Source: Tenrec ecaudatus
Taxonomy: Eukaryota; Chordata; Mammalia; Afrosoricida; Tenrecidae
Direction of reading: 5' to 3'
Assembly: GCF_050624435.1 (NCBI RefSeq)
Contig: NC_134541.1
Span: forward strand, 98,576,805-98,640,804
Length of the DNA stretch: 64,000 bases
The notes below the pieces were generated by a model, which did no database searches, was not told where the DNA came from, and worked only from the letters and a program-made list of their open reading frames with translations. Below are positions 33,180-44,559 of the stretch, piece after piece. The first letter of the stretch is position 1, and each line of letters starts with the position of its first letter. The translations under genes and the position numbers were made by a program.

Positions 33180-35535
33180 AAGAGGGCATCTATTTCCAAT
33201 TTGATCTTTTGGGGCCCTTATCAAAATCAGTTGTCTGTATTCTGCTGTCCTTGTTTCTGGATTCTCTATTCTTATCCATCGGTCTGAGTATCTATCCTTG
33301 TACTGCTACCATGCTATTTTGACAACTGCGACTGCATAATGAGTTTTAAAATCAGGTATTGCAAGCCCACCCACTGTATTCTTTTTCTTAAGTTGCCAAT
33401 TCTGTATTGCTTCCCTTTCCATGTGAAGTTGGTATTCAATTTTTCTATTTCTTTGAACAATGGTGCTGGTATTTCTATTGGGATTGCATTGAATTTATAT
33501 ATTGCCTTAGGCAGGATTGACATCATTGCAATTGAGTCTAATGATCCACAACATGGGATATTTTTCCTTTCCGAAGATCCATTTTGGTTTCTTTGTACTA
33601 ATGTTCTGTAGTTTTACTTATATGGATCATTTGTGGTTTTGGTATATCCCTAGATATCTCAATTTATACTTGGTTACTGATCTCTTTCTCTATAACCCCA
33701 TCAGTTGTATATAGTAATCTGACTTTTGCCTGTTGATCTTGTATCTTGCCACTTACCTGTTTCCTCTATTGCTTCCAGCACTCCTATTGTAGATGGAGCC
33801 TTTGAGGTTCTCAATATATAGAATCATATTGTCTGCAAATAATGATAGTTTCACTTATTTCCCCAGATGAATACTTTTAATATCCTTCTGTTGCCTTATA
33901 TTATTAGCTAGGACCTCCAGGACAATGTTAAATAAGAGTGGGGATAAGAGTTACCCTTTTCTGGTCGCCTTTTTCAGTGGCAATGCTTTCATCTTTTCTC
34001 AATTGATTGTAATGTTGGCTGTTGGTTTTTCATATGTAGCTTGCATTATATGAGATAATTTCCTTCCAACCTTGTATTCTTGAGTGTCTTAATTAGGAAT
34101 AGGTGTTGAATGTTGTCAAATTCTTTTCCTGCATCTATTGATCTTGTCATGGGTTGTTGACTTTTTCTTTTCAATGTGGTGGATAATGTTGATAGATTTT
34201 TTTGGATGTTAAACCATCCCTGCATCTCTGGTATGAATCCCACTTAGTCATGATGAATTATTCATTCTATATACTTTAGTATTCTATTGGCAAAAATTTT
34301 GTTAAGGATTTTTGCATAGATATTTTTTAGATATATCGGCCTGTAGTTATCTATCCTTGTGGGATTCTGGCCCAGTTTTGGTATCAGTTTTATACTAACT
34401 TCATAAAGTGGGTTTCGTAGTTTCCCATCCTTTTCTATGCTCTGAAATAGCTTGTGTAGAATTGTTGTCCGCTCTTCCCTGATGCTTGGTTCATTCTCTT
34501 GTGAAGTCATTTGGGATGGGACATTTTTTGGCTGGTAGTTCCTTGAAAACCGTATCTATTTCTTCTTTTGCTACTGGTTTCTTCAGGTTCTTAACTTCTA
34601 TATGAGATAATCTGGGGAGGGATTGTTCTTCCAAGTATTCGTCCATGTCTTCCAATTCATTGGAGTACAGACCTTCATAGCACAGTGTAATTCGTCTTTT
34701 AATTTCATTAAGGTCTGTGATATTTTCCCCTGTCATATCCCACGATGTCGGATCCTTCCTATCTTTGGTTAGATAAGCCAATGGCTTGTCAATTCTGTTA
34801 ATCCTTTACAAGAATCAACTTTCTACTGAGTTGAATTTTGCATGTTTTGCTTGTTTTCCCAATCAAATCTCCACCCTGATTCTTAGTATTTCTTTTCTTT
34901 TGCTATTAAAGGATTATTCTGTTGACTGTGTTCCAACTGATGCAGGTTTTGTGATAGAGTATCAACCACAAGTCTCTCTTCCTTCTTCATATGTGCATTT
35001 ATAGCTATCAAACATCCTCTGATAACTGCTGTATCCCATATATTTTGATATGTTGTATTTTCACTTTCATTAGTTTCCAGAACTTCCTCTTGTTGTCTCT
35101 CATTTGGACCAGTACTCAATACCCTTGAAGAAGAATGTTGTTCATCCTCCACGCATTTGCTATTGATTTTTTATCTTTCTTAAGTTGATTTCTAGCTTTA
35201 TGGTGTAGTGGTTTAGAAAAGCAAGTCTGAGTAACCTCTATATGTTTTACTCAAGTTTGACTTATGTCCCAACATGTGGTCTATTTTTTAATATGTGCCC
35301 ATGTACATTTGAAAAGAATGAATATTTTTGCAGTTGGCTAGAGAGCTCTGAATATGTGTATCAGGCCAAGTTGTCTAATTGTGGAATTTAGTTCTGTAGC
35401 CTCCTTACTGAGCTGCTTTCCTTCTGACTTGTCCTTCTCTGAGAGTTGTGTATTGAAGTCTTGTACTACGCTTGTTGATGTCATGATTTCTTTTGGAGGT
35501 TTTGGTTGAAAAATTTCATGGGTCGCTCCTTAGGC

Positions 35536-35569
<34 letters not shown>

Positions 35570-35900
35570 ATACATATATACATATATATATACTTATTAT
35601 GCTCACTGGCTGTTGGTCTACCAATCCCTTAAGAATTATATAGTACCCATCCTTATCTCTAGTTACGACCTGCACCTTGAGATTGATATTCTCAGAGGTT
35701 AGGATTGCAACTCCTGCTTTTTATAAATTTGCCAGTTAGCTTGGTATACTCTTTGCCTGACTTTAATCCTCAAGCTGATTTTGTCTGTGAGCTTGAGATG
35801 TGTCTCTTGCATACAGAAGATTGATGGGTTTTGTTTTTCAAACCAGTCTGCTAGCCTTTGTTTTTTAATGGGTCATTTCAGATAATTGATGTTCAGAGTT
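33180..35900 (-). pseudogene. L1 ORF2 pseudogene (endonuclease/reverse transcriptase)
   Basis: Minus-strand pieces line up with the L1 ORF2 protein. 34781-34491 has 'LPRLSHIEVKNLKKPVAKEE', upstream of the RT core. 34510-34262 has 'YEVSIKLIPKLGQNPTRIDN' and 'YAKILNKIFANRI', the RT palm entry. 34243-34046 has 'MGFIPEMQGWFNIQK' and 'SIDAGKEFDNIQH', containing the first catalytic Asp block. 33526-33314 has 'MSILPKAIYKFNAIPI' and 'FTWKGKQYRIG', C-terminal of the RT. The endonuclease lies at about 35870-34800 with many stops. Frameshifts separate all pieces. Confidence 0.9.
35536..35595. repeat. (TA)n/(TACATA)n microsatellite
   Basis: Alternating ta and taca units inside the L1 endonuclease region. 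Confidence 0.95.
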
Positions 35901-36149
35901 ATTACATCCCTCTGTGAACTCTTTGCTGTCATCTCATACCTTTGTGTTAGCTGTGTTCCTAGCTCCCTCTTTGGCAGGGTGTTGTCTCTATGTGTGGGGA
36001 TTCATTCTTCCCTTCTTTTTGCCATTAAGTCTTGGGTGTTGCTTTCAGTGATGTGACTTCTGCACAGTGTGATGCTATGTGGTGATCTCTTGTTTGTGCT
36101 CCATGGATGTTGGTTTTCTGACCAAAGTGATTTGGAAATAATTTTTTGT

Positions 36150-37000
36150 AGTGCTGTTTTTTTTAATTTAAACATATTCTCTAAAACTTTCCTTGTCCAG
36201 GGAAACTCTTACCTCTGTGTCTATTTTGATGGATAGCTTGGTGGGAGAGAGGATTCTTGGGTTACTGTTATTCTCCTTCAATTTTCCGAAGATGCTAATC
36301 CATTCTCTTCATTGTTTCTGATGATAAGTCTATACATATTCTTATCTGAGTACCCTTATTGGTGATTGCCCCCTTTTCACGAGCTGTTATTATGATTTTA
36401 TCCTTTTTCTCAAAGTTGCATAATTTGACTTGGTGTATTCTTCTTGGGATTCAGTCTAATTTGTGTCCTCTCTACTCCTTGGATGATTCTCTCCTTTTTC
36501 TTTTCCTTGATTCACAATGTTTTGCTTGTGAGTTCTATCCTGTGTGGGGTCCTCTGTATCTCCAATAGTTATTTTCTCAGTTTTAAACTGGTGTTAGTGA
36601 AGTTTTCTTCCATGATACATTGTGCTATTTTCTCTGTAGAGTTGTTTTTCCTCTGCTCTGGAATTCCAACAAGACACAGGTTCTTTCTATCCTACACAAT
36701 CCTTATGCTTTCTTCAGATTTCTTGACTCTTTTTGTTGATAGCTTCTCTTCTCAGTTGTAGTTGACACATTGTTTTCTAGGTCTTTAATTTGGCTTTTCA
36801 TCCCCCCCCCATTCTGTTAATCTGCTTTTTAACCATGTTGCCTCATTCTGTCATCTTATTATTTATTTTCCATTATTCCATTTGGTGTGAAGTTTTGAGT
36901 TTTTATACTCTTTCTATTGTTTTCTCAAACATTTTCTCCATTCTTTGAAAGTACCCAATCATGCTTCTGAATTCTATTTCTAGTAGTTCCAGTGCCTCTT
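36150..37000 (-). pseudogene. L1 ORF1 pseudogene (RNA-binding protein)
   Basis: Minus-strand translation near 36690-36180 gives 'RKNLCLVGIPEQRKN', 'IMEENFTNTSLKLRK', 'EIQRTPHRIE' and 'REKGAITNKGTQIRICIDLS'-like blocks. These match the RRM and C-terminal domains of L1 ORF1p ('N.R..G.PE', 'Q..ENF', 'EIQR.P', 'AREKG..T.KG..IR...DLS'). Several stops and shifts interrupt it. An 11-bp C run at 36803-36812 lies in the coiled-coil part. Confidence 0.8.
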
Positions 37001-37040
37001 CTTCAGAATATTCTTTGTATCTTTGTGTCATTTAGTGGTT

Positions 37041-37259
37041 AGTGGCTGTTTTTATCCCTCCATCCCTTACTTCCTCTTTTTTTGCTTCAGCCTCAGAAAA
37101 ACTCATGAAGTACAATTCTGAAACAGATGGGGTAACAGTGAGTATGAACCAACTTTATAGAAAATTGTTTGTTTTTTGGTGGATTGAAACTACAGAAAAT
37201 CTGGAGGCTACCAGTAGAAACTACAAGGATGCGAAAGACTCCACTTCCTTTAAGACTTT
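37041..37259. other. Unassigned, possibly L1 5' end
   Basis: Follows the ORF1 remnant; I do not recognise it. Confidence 0.3.
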
Positions 37260-37570
37260 ACAGGATACTCTTTCATTGTTTGTTCCAGCTCCTGGGATTC
37301 TCTGGCTTATGACAGCTCTGATATCTGCTTCCATCTGCACATGGCCTTGTCCTGTTCCCTGTGTTTCTGTGTGTCTTTTCCTTTCTGATTTTCATAAGGA
37401 CATCATTCACTGGATTTAAGTGTAATCAGTTAGTTAAAACTGATCTCCTCTTGAGATTCTTCACTTTATTACATCTGCAAGGAGTATTTTTCTAAATCAG
37501 ATCATATTCAGAGGCACTGGGGGTTACATCTTGGGCACTTCTTTTTGGAGGTCACTATTCATTTATCTGA
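37260..37570 (-). repeat. MaLR (MLT1/MST-type) LTR, antisense
   Basis: 'cttcactttattacatctgc', 'tcagatcatattcagaggca' and 'ttggaggtcactattcat' follow the antisense order of mammalian MaLR LTRs. Confidence 0.6.
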
Positions 37571-37599
37571 ATATGGATACCTACCTTCTCTTTTAAAGT

Positions 37600-37850
37600 C
37601 ACAAATAGTAAGGTGTGAATGTTGATTCATGCCTTTTACACTTAAGACACAATCTCGAAGGTGAACCTTCATCAGTGCATACAGATCTCTTCTTTTGAAA
37701 GAGACAGATGATTCCATTGTTTGACCAGGCCAGTGTTTAAATGAACATTTGGGCTGTTTCCCGTCTGTTGCTATTACAAATAAAGTTGCAATGACATCTT
37801 TACTCACCTATTTAGGTATATTGTGATCTGCTTGGCTGGTGGATTAAGGT
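37600..37850 (-). repeat. Ancient L1 3' end (L1M-like), antisense
   Basis: 'gggctgtttcccgtctgttg', 'ctattacaaataaagttgca' and 'atgacatctttactcaccta' are a common antisense motif of old L1M 3' ends. Confidence 0.6.
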
Positions 37851-37904
37851 CTACCCCGATCCAAGGATCAGAGCTGAATGGACAACAATGTGGGTTCTCA
37901 CTCA

Positions 37905-38085
37905 CTCAGTGCCATCAAACAAATTCTGACTCATAGTGACCCTATCAGCCAGAGACAGATTGCCATTTGGGTTCCCAAGGCTATAAATATTTTTGAGAGC
38001 AAAAAGACTTATCTTTCTTCCTAAGAGAAGCTGGTGGTTTTGAACTGCTGACTTTGAGGTTTCCATGGAGATGAGGTAATTAATG
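37905..38085 (-). repeat. AfroSINE, antisense
   Basis: 'gtgccatcaaacaaattctg', 'actcatagtgaccctatcag' and 'gctggtggttttgaactgct' run tail to head. Confidence 0.88.
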
Positions 38086-38324
38086 CTATGAACACTAGGT
38101 TATTTATATCTTCTTATGGGATCATATTTTAGTGGCCAGACTTCTCGACGGTAAGATTGTTTGGTAAAATGTGTGTCTTACAGACTGTGACTAGCTAGTT
38201 AATGATTAATGGTGATGAACCTAGTGCCACCAGAAAAGCAAACATTTAAAATGTAGCCAGAGGTCTGTCTCATACAACCGGCACTTCCATGTCTTGTAGA
38301 CTAGCCCAGGGTGCACGGCTGCAA

Positions 38325-38456
38325 ACAAAAGCTTGTTGCCACTGACTGATTCTGACTCAAGGCAACTCAGCTTCTTACGGAGTAGAACTCCTTCGTAGGG
38401 GTTTCCTGCCTGTAATATGGATGGAAGCAGATTACAAAGCCTTCCTTCCATGATTT
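38325..38456 (-). repeat. AfroSINE, antisense, partial
   Basis: 'aagcttgttgccactgactg', 'attctgactcaaggcaactc' and 'gtagaactccttcgtagggg' are the antisense 3' half; the head is cut by the RTE at 38458. Confidence 0.78.
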
Positions 38457-38457
38457 T

Positions 38458-39542
38458 GGCTGAAAGCAGAGAATACCAGAAAGATGTTTACTTGTGTTTT
38501 ATAGATTATTCCAAGGCATTCAAATGTGTGGATCAGAGCATATATTATATATAATAGCTTTGACAAGAAAGGGAATTCTAGAATCCTTTATTGTGCTCAT
38601 GAGGAACTTGTATGCAGATCAAGAGGCAGTTATGTGAACAGACCAAGGGAATACTGCATGGTTTGAAATCAAGAAAGGTGTGCATTAGGGCTGTGTCCTC
38701 TTACCATATTTATTCAATCTGAATGTTGAACAATTCTTCAAAGAAGCTAGACTATGTGAAGAAGAATGTGATGTCAAGGTTGGGGAAAGCGTTATCAATA
38801 CCCTGCACTATGTAGATGACACAACTTTGCTTGCTGAAAGTGAGGAGGACTTGAAGCAATTGCTGATGAAGATCAAGGAGCTTAGCCTTCATTATGGATT
38901 ACAACTCAATGTAAAGAAGGCCAAAGTCCTCACAACTGAAACATTAGGAAACATCATGATAAATGGAGAAAATAGTGAAGTTATTTAGGGTTCCATCTTG
39001 CTTGGATCCACAATCAATGCTCATGGAAGCAGCAGTCAAGAGTTTAAAGATGCATTTCAGTGAATAAGTCTGCTGTACAAGACCTCTTTCAAGGATGTCA
39101 CTTTGGGAACTAAGGTGAACCTGACACAAACCATGGTACTTTCCATTGCCTAATATGCATGTGAAAGTTGGGCATTGAATAAGGAAAACCAAAGAAGAAC
39201 TAACGCATTTGAATTGTAATGCAGGAGAAGAATATTGAAAGTACTATGAACTACTGAAAGGACAAACCTTGGGCAAAGTATGGCCAGTGTTCTCCTAAGG
39301 CAAGGATGGTGAGACTTCATCTTACATAGTTGGGACATATTGTCAGGAAAGACCAGCCACTGGAGAAGGACATCATGCTTGATAAAGAGGAGGGCAGTGA
39401 AAGAGACGAAAGCCCTCAACAGGATGGGTTGACACAGTGGCTGCTGTAGTGGGCTCAGGCCTGAGAACAATTGTGAGGAGGCCACAGGGTCATGCAAGGT
39501 TTCACAGGTCAGAACTGACTCAATGACACCTAACAACAACAG
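38458..39542 (+). pseudogene. RTE-clade LINE, RT core to 3' end
   Basis: At 38461 the frame reads 'ESREYQKDVYLCFIDYSKAF', the RT block with the first catalytic Asp. At 38809-38820 it reads 'YVDD', the second catalytic motif, followed by 'TTLLAESEEDLKQLL'. Typical RTE copies have YADD. The 3' end finishes '...gactcaatgacacctaacaa' with caa repeats. Stops and shifts break the frame. Confidence 0.9.
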
Positions 39543-39573
39543 CATGCACTAGATGGCTTGATGGCAAACTAAC

Positions 39574-39994
39574 TGAGCTAGTTACATAATTTCATGTCAA
39601 CTTGAAGATATGTAAAAGTGTAGGGGTGATATTCAACCCGTCAACCAGGTCACAGTCTGATGGTGCTTCCTTTACAGCATGGAGGGTCCTAGGAACCTCC
39701 CACCCCCTCTGCCTTCGCCTTCGCGCAGGCTGGCCCCGATTGCTGCCAGACCATCACCGTTAGATCCACATGCCTTTGCACGCACTGGCCGGAGCTCTTC
39801 CTGCCTTCTTCATCATTACACGAGGCTGTGTGAGTCTGAAGGGGGACTTATGGACTAGTATCAGATTTATGGACTTGAGTTGGACTGGGGCAGGATGTTT
39901 TCTTGACATATCATTACTTCTTGATATAGAGCTTTCTCTCATACATATATGAGTGTCTCTGGGTTTGTTTCTCTAGTCAACCTGGCCTAACACA
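39574..39994 (+). repeat. LTR-like repeat
   Basis: Starts 'tgagctagttacataatttc' and ends 'tcaacctggcctaacaca'. The inner blocks match 45513-47860. The flanks 'ctaac' and 'gcgac' do not form a convincing duplication. Confidence 0.75.
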
Positions 39995-40107
39995 GCGACT
40001 GAAAGACATGTAGATCTTTTCATTGGATCATGATCTGCAGATTGATTTTTCTCTATAGTAGGAGGTATGAGTCCAGCATCCAGGCAGTATGACAAACCAC
40101 AGGATAA

Positions 40108-40312
40108 ATGTGTCTTTGTAGCACATAGGTTAAGCCCTTGGATGTTAACCAAGAGGTTGGTGAATTGAATCCACTAGCAGATCCATGGGAGAAGGATGTG
40201 GAAATTTACTTCAGTAAAAATATTACCCCTTTGGAAACTCTATGGGGCAGTTCTACTCTGTCTTATAGGTTCACATTGATTCTGAATTGACTTCAACAGC
40301 AACAACTCTCTA
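40108..40312 (+). repeat. AfroSINE
   Basis: 'acataggttaagcccttgga' to 'tgattctgaattgacttcaa' with the usual inner modules. Confidence 0.85.
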
Positions 40313-40380
40313 TTTGGTGTATCACTTGTTCCTAATGGAAAGTAATTTCCTTTAAGTTCTTTTTATTATGAATGAGAATT

Positions 40381-40605
40381 CAGGGTCCTCAACCTTTTTA
40401 AACAGGGGGCCAGGTCACTGTCTCTCAGACTCATTGGAGGGCCGGACTATAGTTTAAAAAAAAAACCTATGAACAAACTGCTATGCACATCGTGCATATC
40501 TTATTTTGCATTAAAAAAACAAATGGGGCAAAAATACCCCGCGAGCCAGCTAAATGTCCTTGGCGGGCCACATGTGACCTGCAGGCCACAGTTTGAGGAC
40601 CCCTA
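40381..40605. mobile_element. Small hAT-like non-autonomous element
   Basis: The termini are inverted repeats: left 'cagggtcctcaac', right (reverse complement) 'taggggtcctcaaac'. The body has 'gggccggactatagtttaaa' and 'ggccacatgtgacctgcagg'. At 225 bp with a CAGGG-type end it fits a hAT-derived MITE, unrelated in sequence to SPIN. The flanking 8 bp do not match convincingly. It sits near the 3' end of an old L1 tail. Confidence 0.7.
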
Positions 40606-41245
40606 ATTATTAGATGAAGGTTTATAGAGTAGATGATCAGTTTTATATTCATCAATTTATACACATTTTGTTTCAACTCATGCATTGTAACCCTTTCAAT
40701 GTATGATCATTTTGCCTATTCTCCGCCTGTCTTTCTTGTTTCCACCCCTTCTCCTTCCCTAACACTTTGGATTTTTCCTTGGATAAATGCTGCACTTTTG
40801 ATCTTAAGCGGTGTATTATTCTAGCATGATGGGTGGTGGTGGTGGTGGAGGTGGCTTCAGTTCCAGACTGAAGGGCGCAGGATGATGAAGGACCTTAGTT
40901 TGGGGAGTCCCACAAACCTCTCTGTTACCAGGAAGCCTGAGCTCTTTTGTGACTTTGAGCTTTGTCCCACTCTATCCAAGACCTTCTAAGATGACCCTTT
41001 TCAGAGCAGTTTGCCGTGGTAGCCAGGCATCACTGGTGGGGTCAGGGTCATGGCGATGGATGTTTCAAGGTCCTTTACTCAATTGGACTAGTTGTTTCCA
41101 CCTGTCTCCAATTGTTAGTACTCTTATTCCTCCAAACAGGGAGAAATCAAGAGATAGCTTCTCACGAAAATTGAAGACCCCAGTCACTGCGCACCAAAGC
41201 AGGATGTGGAATATTATCTCTGAAATGTATTAGGAAAATAACCCT
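40606..41245 (-). repeat. Old afrotherian L1 3' UTR, antisense
   Basis: Same family as 8720-9330 and 50210-50800: 'ttttgtttcaactcatgcat', then 'cttcagttccagactgaagg' and 'tctccaattgttagtactct'. Its 3' end probably extends to about 40345, left of the hAT-like element. Confidence 0.6.
40829..40852. repeat. (GGT)n simple repeat
   Basis: Seven ggt/gga-type units. Confidence 0.85.
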
Positions 41246-41939
41246 GGTGTTTCTGAGATTTTGAACCCGTTCCTTCAGGCCCTGTGAGTCATTCCCTCAA
41301 GGTGTTTGGTTTGGGAAGTAGTTTTTTAAAATCAGGTTTATGTTAAGATAAATTCATATGTAACACAAAGTCACACAAATTGTTACATTGAGATGTCTGT
41401 AAATTACTCTGTTCCCTATAAGAAACTCTTGCCTTACAGCCTGCAAGGTCCAAACATTCCTTGTTAGTGACCAGCAACACATGAGGGGAAGTGCACAGTA
41501 GGGTTCCAAAAACATGTGGAATATGTTGGGCAATATAGCCATTATTACCAATAATCCTTCAAATGTCAAGTTCACTTCAAGGCTACCCTAGGGGACGTTG
41601 TCATGGGAAACCACATGTGAGAGGTTTATGTGTGGAAATCAAGGAGGGGAGGAAGCAGTTGAGGAACACCTTTGCTGTGCAATCCGCACTCCTGGTAGGG
41701 ATCTGCAAAAACATATCTTTTCTTCAACTTGGACAGGGCTCTTTTAAGGGTTGGTTTGTTCTCAGTAGCAGTGTGTTAAGACAAAAACAGTGATATAACC
41801 CCGGTGAAGGGCCCATGCTTCTACTTCTTAGTACTTTGTCCATTGCAGACTTTGGCAATCAATCCCATCGTGTACTTTCTACTGAGGATGGATTTTGCCT
41901 CACCATTTCCCCATCATAACCTCTCAGAGAGCTATTATT
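41246..41939. other. Unassigned
   Basis: No repeat or gene recognised. The open frame at 41563-41793 lacks family features. Confidence 0.4.
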
Positions 41940-42431
41940 AAGCTGTTGGTCGGTGCCATCAAGTCAGTTCTGAGTCACTGCAGCCCTATGTACAACAGAG
42001 TGAAACATTGCCCAGGCCTCTGCCATTCTCACATTGTTCTTGTGTTTGAGGCCATTATTCCAGCCACTGTGTCCATCTATACCATCGAGGTTCTTTCTCT
42101 GTTTCACTGCCACTCCTCGTTACCAAGCATGACGTCCTTCACCAGGGACTGGTCTCTTGATAGCATGTCCATGTCTGCGAGACAAAGCGTTGTCACCCTT
42201 GCCTCGGAGGAGCATCCTGAGTGTACTCTTCTTCAAGGCAGAACTGTTTGCTCTTTGGCAGTCCATGGTATTCTCAATATTCTCTGTCAACACCATAGTG
42301 CAAACGCATCTATTCTTCGAGTTTCTTTATTCAATGTCCAACTTTGATGTGCATATGATGCAATTGAAAGGCCATGGCTTGTGTTAGGCATACCTTAGTT
42401 CTCAAAGTAACATCCTGATTTTCCGCTCTTT

Positions 42432-43480
42432 TAAAAAATATCATTTTATTGGGGCTCGTACAGCTCTTATCGCAATCTATCAATCCATCCATCCATCCAT
42501 CCATCCATCCATCCATCCATCCATCCATCCATCCATCCAGTGTGTCAAGCACATTTGTACATTTGTTGCCATCATCATTCTCAAAATGTTTTTTTCCTAC
42601 TTGAGCCTTTGGTATCAGCTCCTCATTTTTCCCCTCCCTACCAGCAGACCCTCCCTCATGAACCTTTGATAATTTATAAATTATTATTTTTTTCATGTCT
42701 TACACTTTCTGATGTCTCCCTTTACCCACTTCTCTCTTGTCTGTCCTCTTGGGAGGGAATTATATGTAGATCATCGTGATCAGTTCCCCCTTTCTCCTTC
42801 CACCTTACCATTACCCTCTGGCATCGCTACTCACATCATTGTTCCGGAGGGATTTATCTGTCCTGGATTCCCTGTGTTTCCAGCTCTTGTCTGTACCTGT
42901 GTACATGCTCTGGTCTAGCTGGATTTGTAAGGTAGAATTGGGATCATGATAGTAGGGGAGGGGAGGAAGTATTAAAGAACTAGAGGAAAGTTGTATGTTT
43001 CATTGGAGCTATACTGCACCCTGACTGGCTTCTCTCTTTCTTGTGACCTTTCTGTAAGGGGATGTGTATATATATTTATATATTACGTATTAAGGTATCA
43101 GACAGACACTGGACCTCTACTCAAGTACTCCCTCAATGTAAGAACACTATGTTCTAATAACCTGGAATTCTGTGATGCTCAGCTTCCTGACATAATCACT
43201 GAAGACAAAATGGATGCATAAGAAAATGTGGTGAAGAAAACTGATGATGCCCAGCTATCAAAAAGTATAGTGTCTGGGGTCTTAAAGGTTTGAAGATAAA
43301 CAAGTGGTCATCTAGCTGAGAAGCAACAAAGTCCACATGGAAGAGGCACACCAAGCTTTGTGATCATGAGGTGTCGATGGAATCAGGTGTCAGGCATCTA
43401 AGACACAGAACAAGAAATCATATCACTGTGAATAAGGGGGAGTGTGGAATGGAGACCCAAAGCCCATCTGTAGACAACTG
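42432..43480 (-). mobile_element. L1 3' UTR with 5' inversion (twin priming)
   Basis: 42432-43065 is the antisense 3' UTR, starting at 'aaaaaatatcattttattgg'. 43066-43480 is the adjoining upstream UTR segment in sense orientation. The segments meet at neighbouring points of the UTR ('tttctgtaagggga' and the 'gcccatctgtagacaactg' block), with almost nothing lost. The flanking duplication is 'gattttccgctcttt' (42417-42431) and 'gattttgcactcttt' (43481-43495), 13 of 15 identical. Confidence 0.9.
42484..42540. repeat. (ATCC)n microsatellite
   Basis: About 14 perfect tetranucleotide units. The L1 3' UTR normally has a short 'atccatacatccatcc' here, so this is an expansion of an L1-encoded seed. 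Confidence 0.97.
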
Positions 43481-43912
43481 GATTTTGCACTCTTTAAAGA
43501 GGTCTTGTGCATCCGATTTACCCAATGGAATGTGTTGTTTGATCATTTCACTGCTGCTTCCATGAGCTTTGATTGTGAGTTCAAGTAAGGTGAAACAATG
43601 GACAATTTCAACATTTTCTCTGTTGATCATGATGTGATAAAGTGGACCTATTGGTCCAGTGGTGAGGATTTTGATTTTTAAACACTGAGTTATAATGCAC
43701 ACTGAGGTTGCCATCCTTTAGGGTCACTAGCATGCCTTTCAAGTCCTCTTCACTTTCAGCAAGCACGCTTGTTTTGAGGCTCTCTGTAGGGTTTTCAGTG
43801 GCGGATTCTCAAAAGTGAATAGCTTATTCGTTCTTCATACTCTGCTCTTAGTCTGGAAGCTCCACTTTCGGCACACCCAGGAACACACAAGCTACCACAG
43901 ATGGATTACTAT

Positions 43913-44466
43913 ATTTTTAAGTCATTTTATGGGGGCCTCGTACAGCTCTCACGTCAATACACACATGAATCCATTGTGTCAAGCACTTTTGTGCATATGT
44001 TGCCTTCATTCTCAAAACATTTTCTTTCTACTTGAGCCCTTGGTATCAGCTCTTTATTTTCCCCCTCCCGCCCCACACTCCCTACCTCATGAACCCTTGA
44101 TAATTTATAAATTATTATTTTTAATGTGTTACTCTGACCGATGCCTCCCTTTGCCCACTTTTCTGTTGTCTGTCCCTCAGAGAGGGGATTATATGTAGAT
44201 AATTGTGATTGGTACTCCCCCCCCCCCCGGAATTGCTACTCTCATTATTGCTTCTGAGGGATTTATCTGTCCTAGATTCCCTGTGTTTCTAGTTCTTATC
44301 TGTACCCGTGAACATGCTCTGGTCTAGTCAGATTTATAAGGTAGAATTGGGGTCATGGTAGTAGGGGCTGGAAGCATTAAAGAACTAGAGGAAAGTTGTA
44401 TGTGTCAGCATTGCTATACTTCACCTTGACTGGCTCATCTCCTCCCTGCGACTCTTCTGTAAGGGT
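43913..44466 (-). mobile_element. L1 3' UTR, 5'-truncated, antisense
   Basis: Antisense young L1 3' UTR bounded by a perfect 13-bp duplication, 'gatggattactat' at 43900-43912 and 44467-44479. A 14-nt C tract lies at about 44215-44228. Confidence 0.93.
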
Positions 44467-44559
44467 GATGGATTACTATTAAGTAAGATAAATTGTCATT
44501 TGAAATAAACCAATTTTCCATGACGACTGTGTACCATGAGAAGTTTTAACATACATCAG

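Larger units (their letters stand above)
31555..37040 (-). mobile_element. L1 LINE, nearly full length but decayed, antisense
   Basis: On the minus strand the order is ORF1 remnant, inter-ORF spacer, ORF2 remnant, long 3' UTR (about 31555-33165). The 3' end subtype matches 15283 ('tttttattggcagctcttaa'). At about 5.5 kb it is shorter than an intact L1, so internal deletions are likely. ORF1 and ORF2 are listed separately. Neither is intact, so the copy cannot mobilise itself. Confidence 0.85.
41940..43898 (-). pseudogene. RTE-clade LINE, antisense, split by an inverted L1
   Basis: 41940-42431 is the antisense 3' end ('ccaagcatgacgtccttcac', 'ggcagtccatggtattctca', 'tattctctgtcaacaccata'). 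43481-43790 continues upstream with the reverse complement of 'ttgctgaaagtgaagaggac'. About 43791-43898 looks like 5' UTR, implying an internal deletion. No frame is intact; the 150-codon plus-strand frame at 41895-42347 is a shadow of this LINE. Confidence 0.88.

Noticed and set aside
41895..42347. 150-codon plus-strand open frame
   Set aside because: It is the antisense shadow of an RTE 3' end.
42484..42540. Possible CRISPR-like or satellite array
   Set aside because: It is a plain tetranucleotide microsatellite without spacers, in a mammalian genome.
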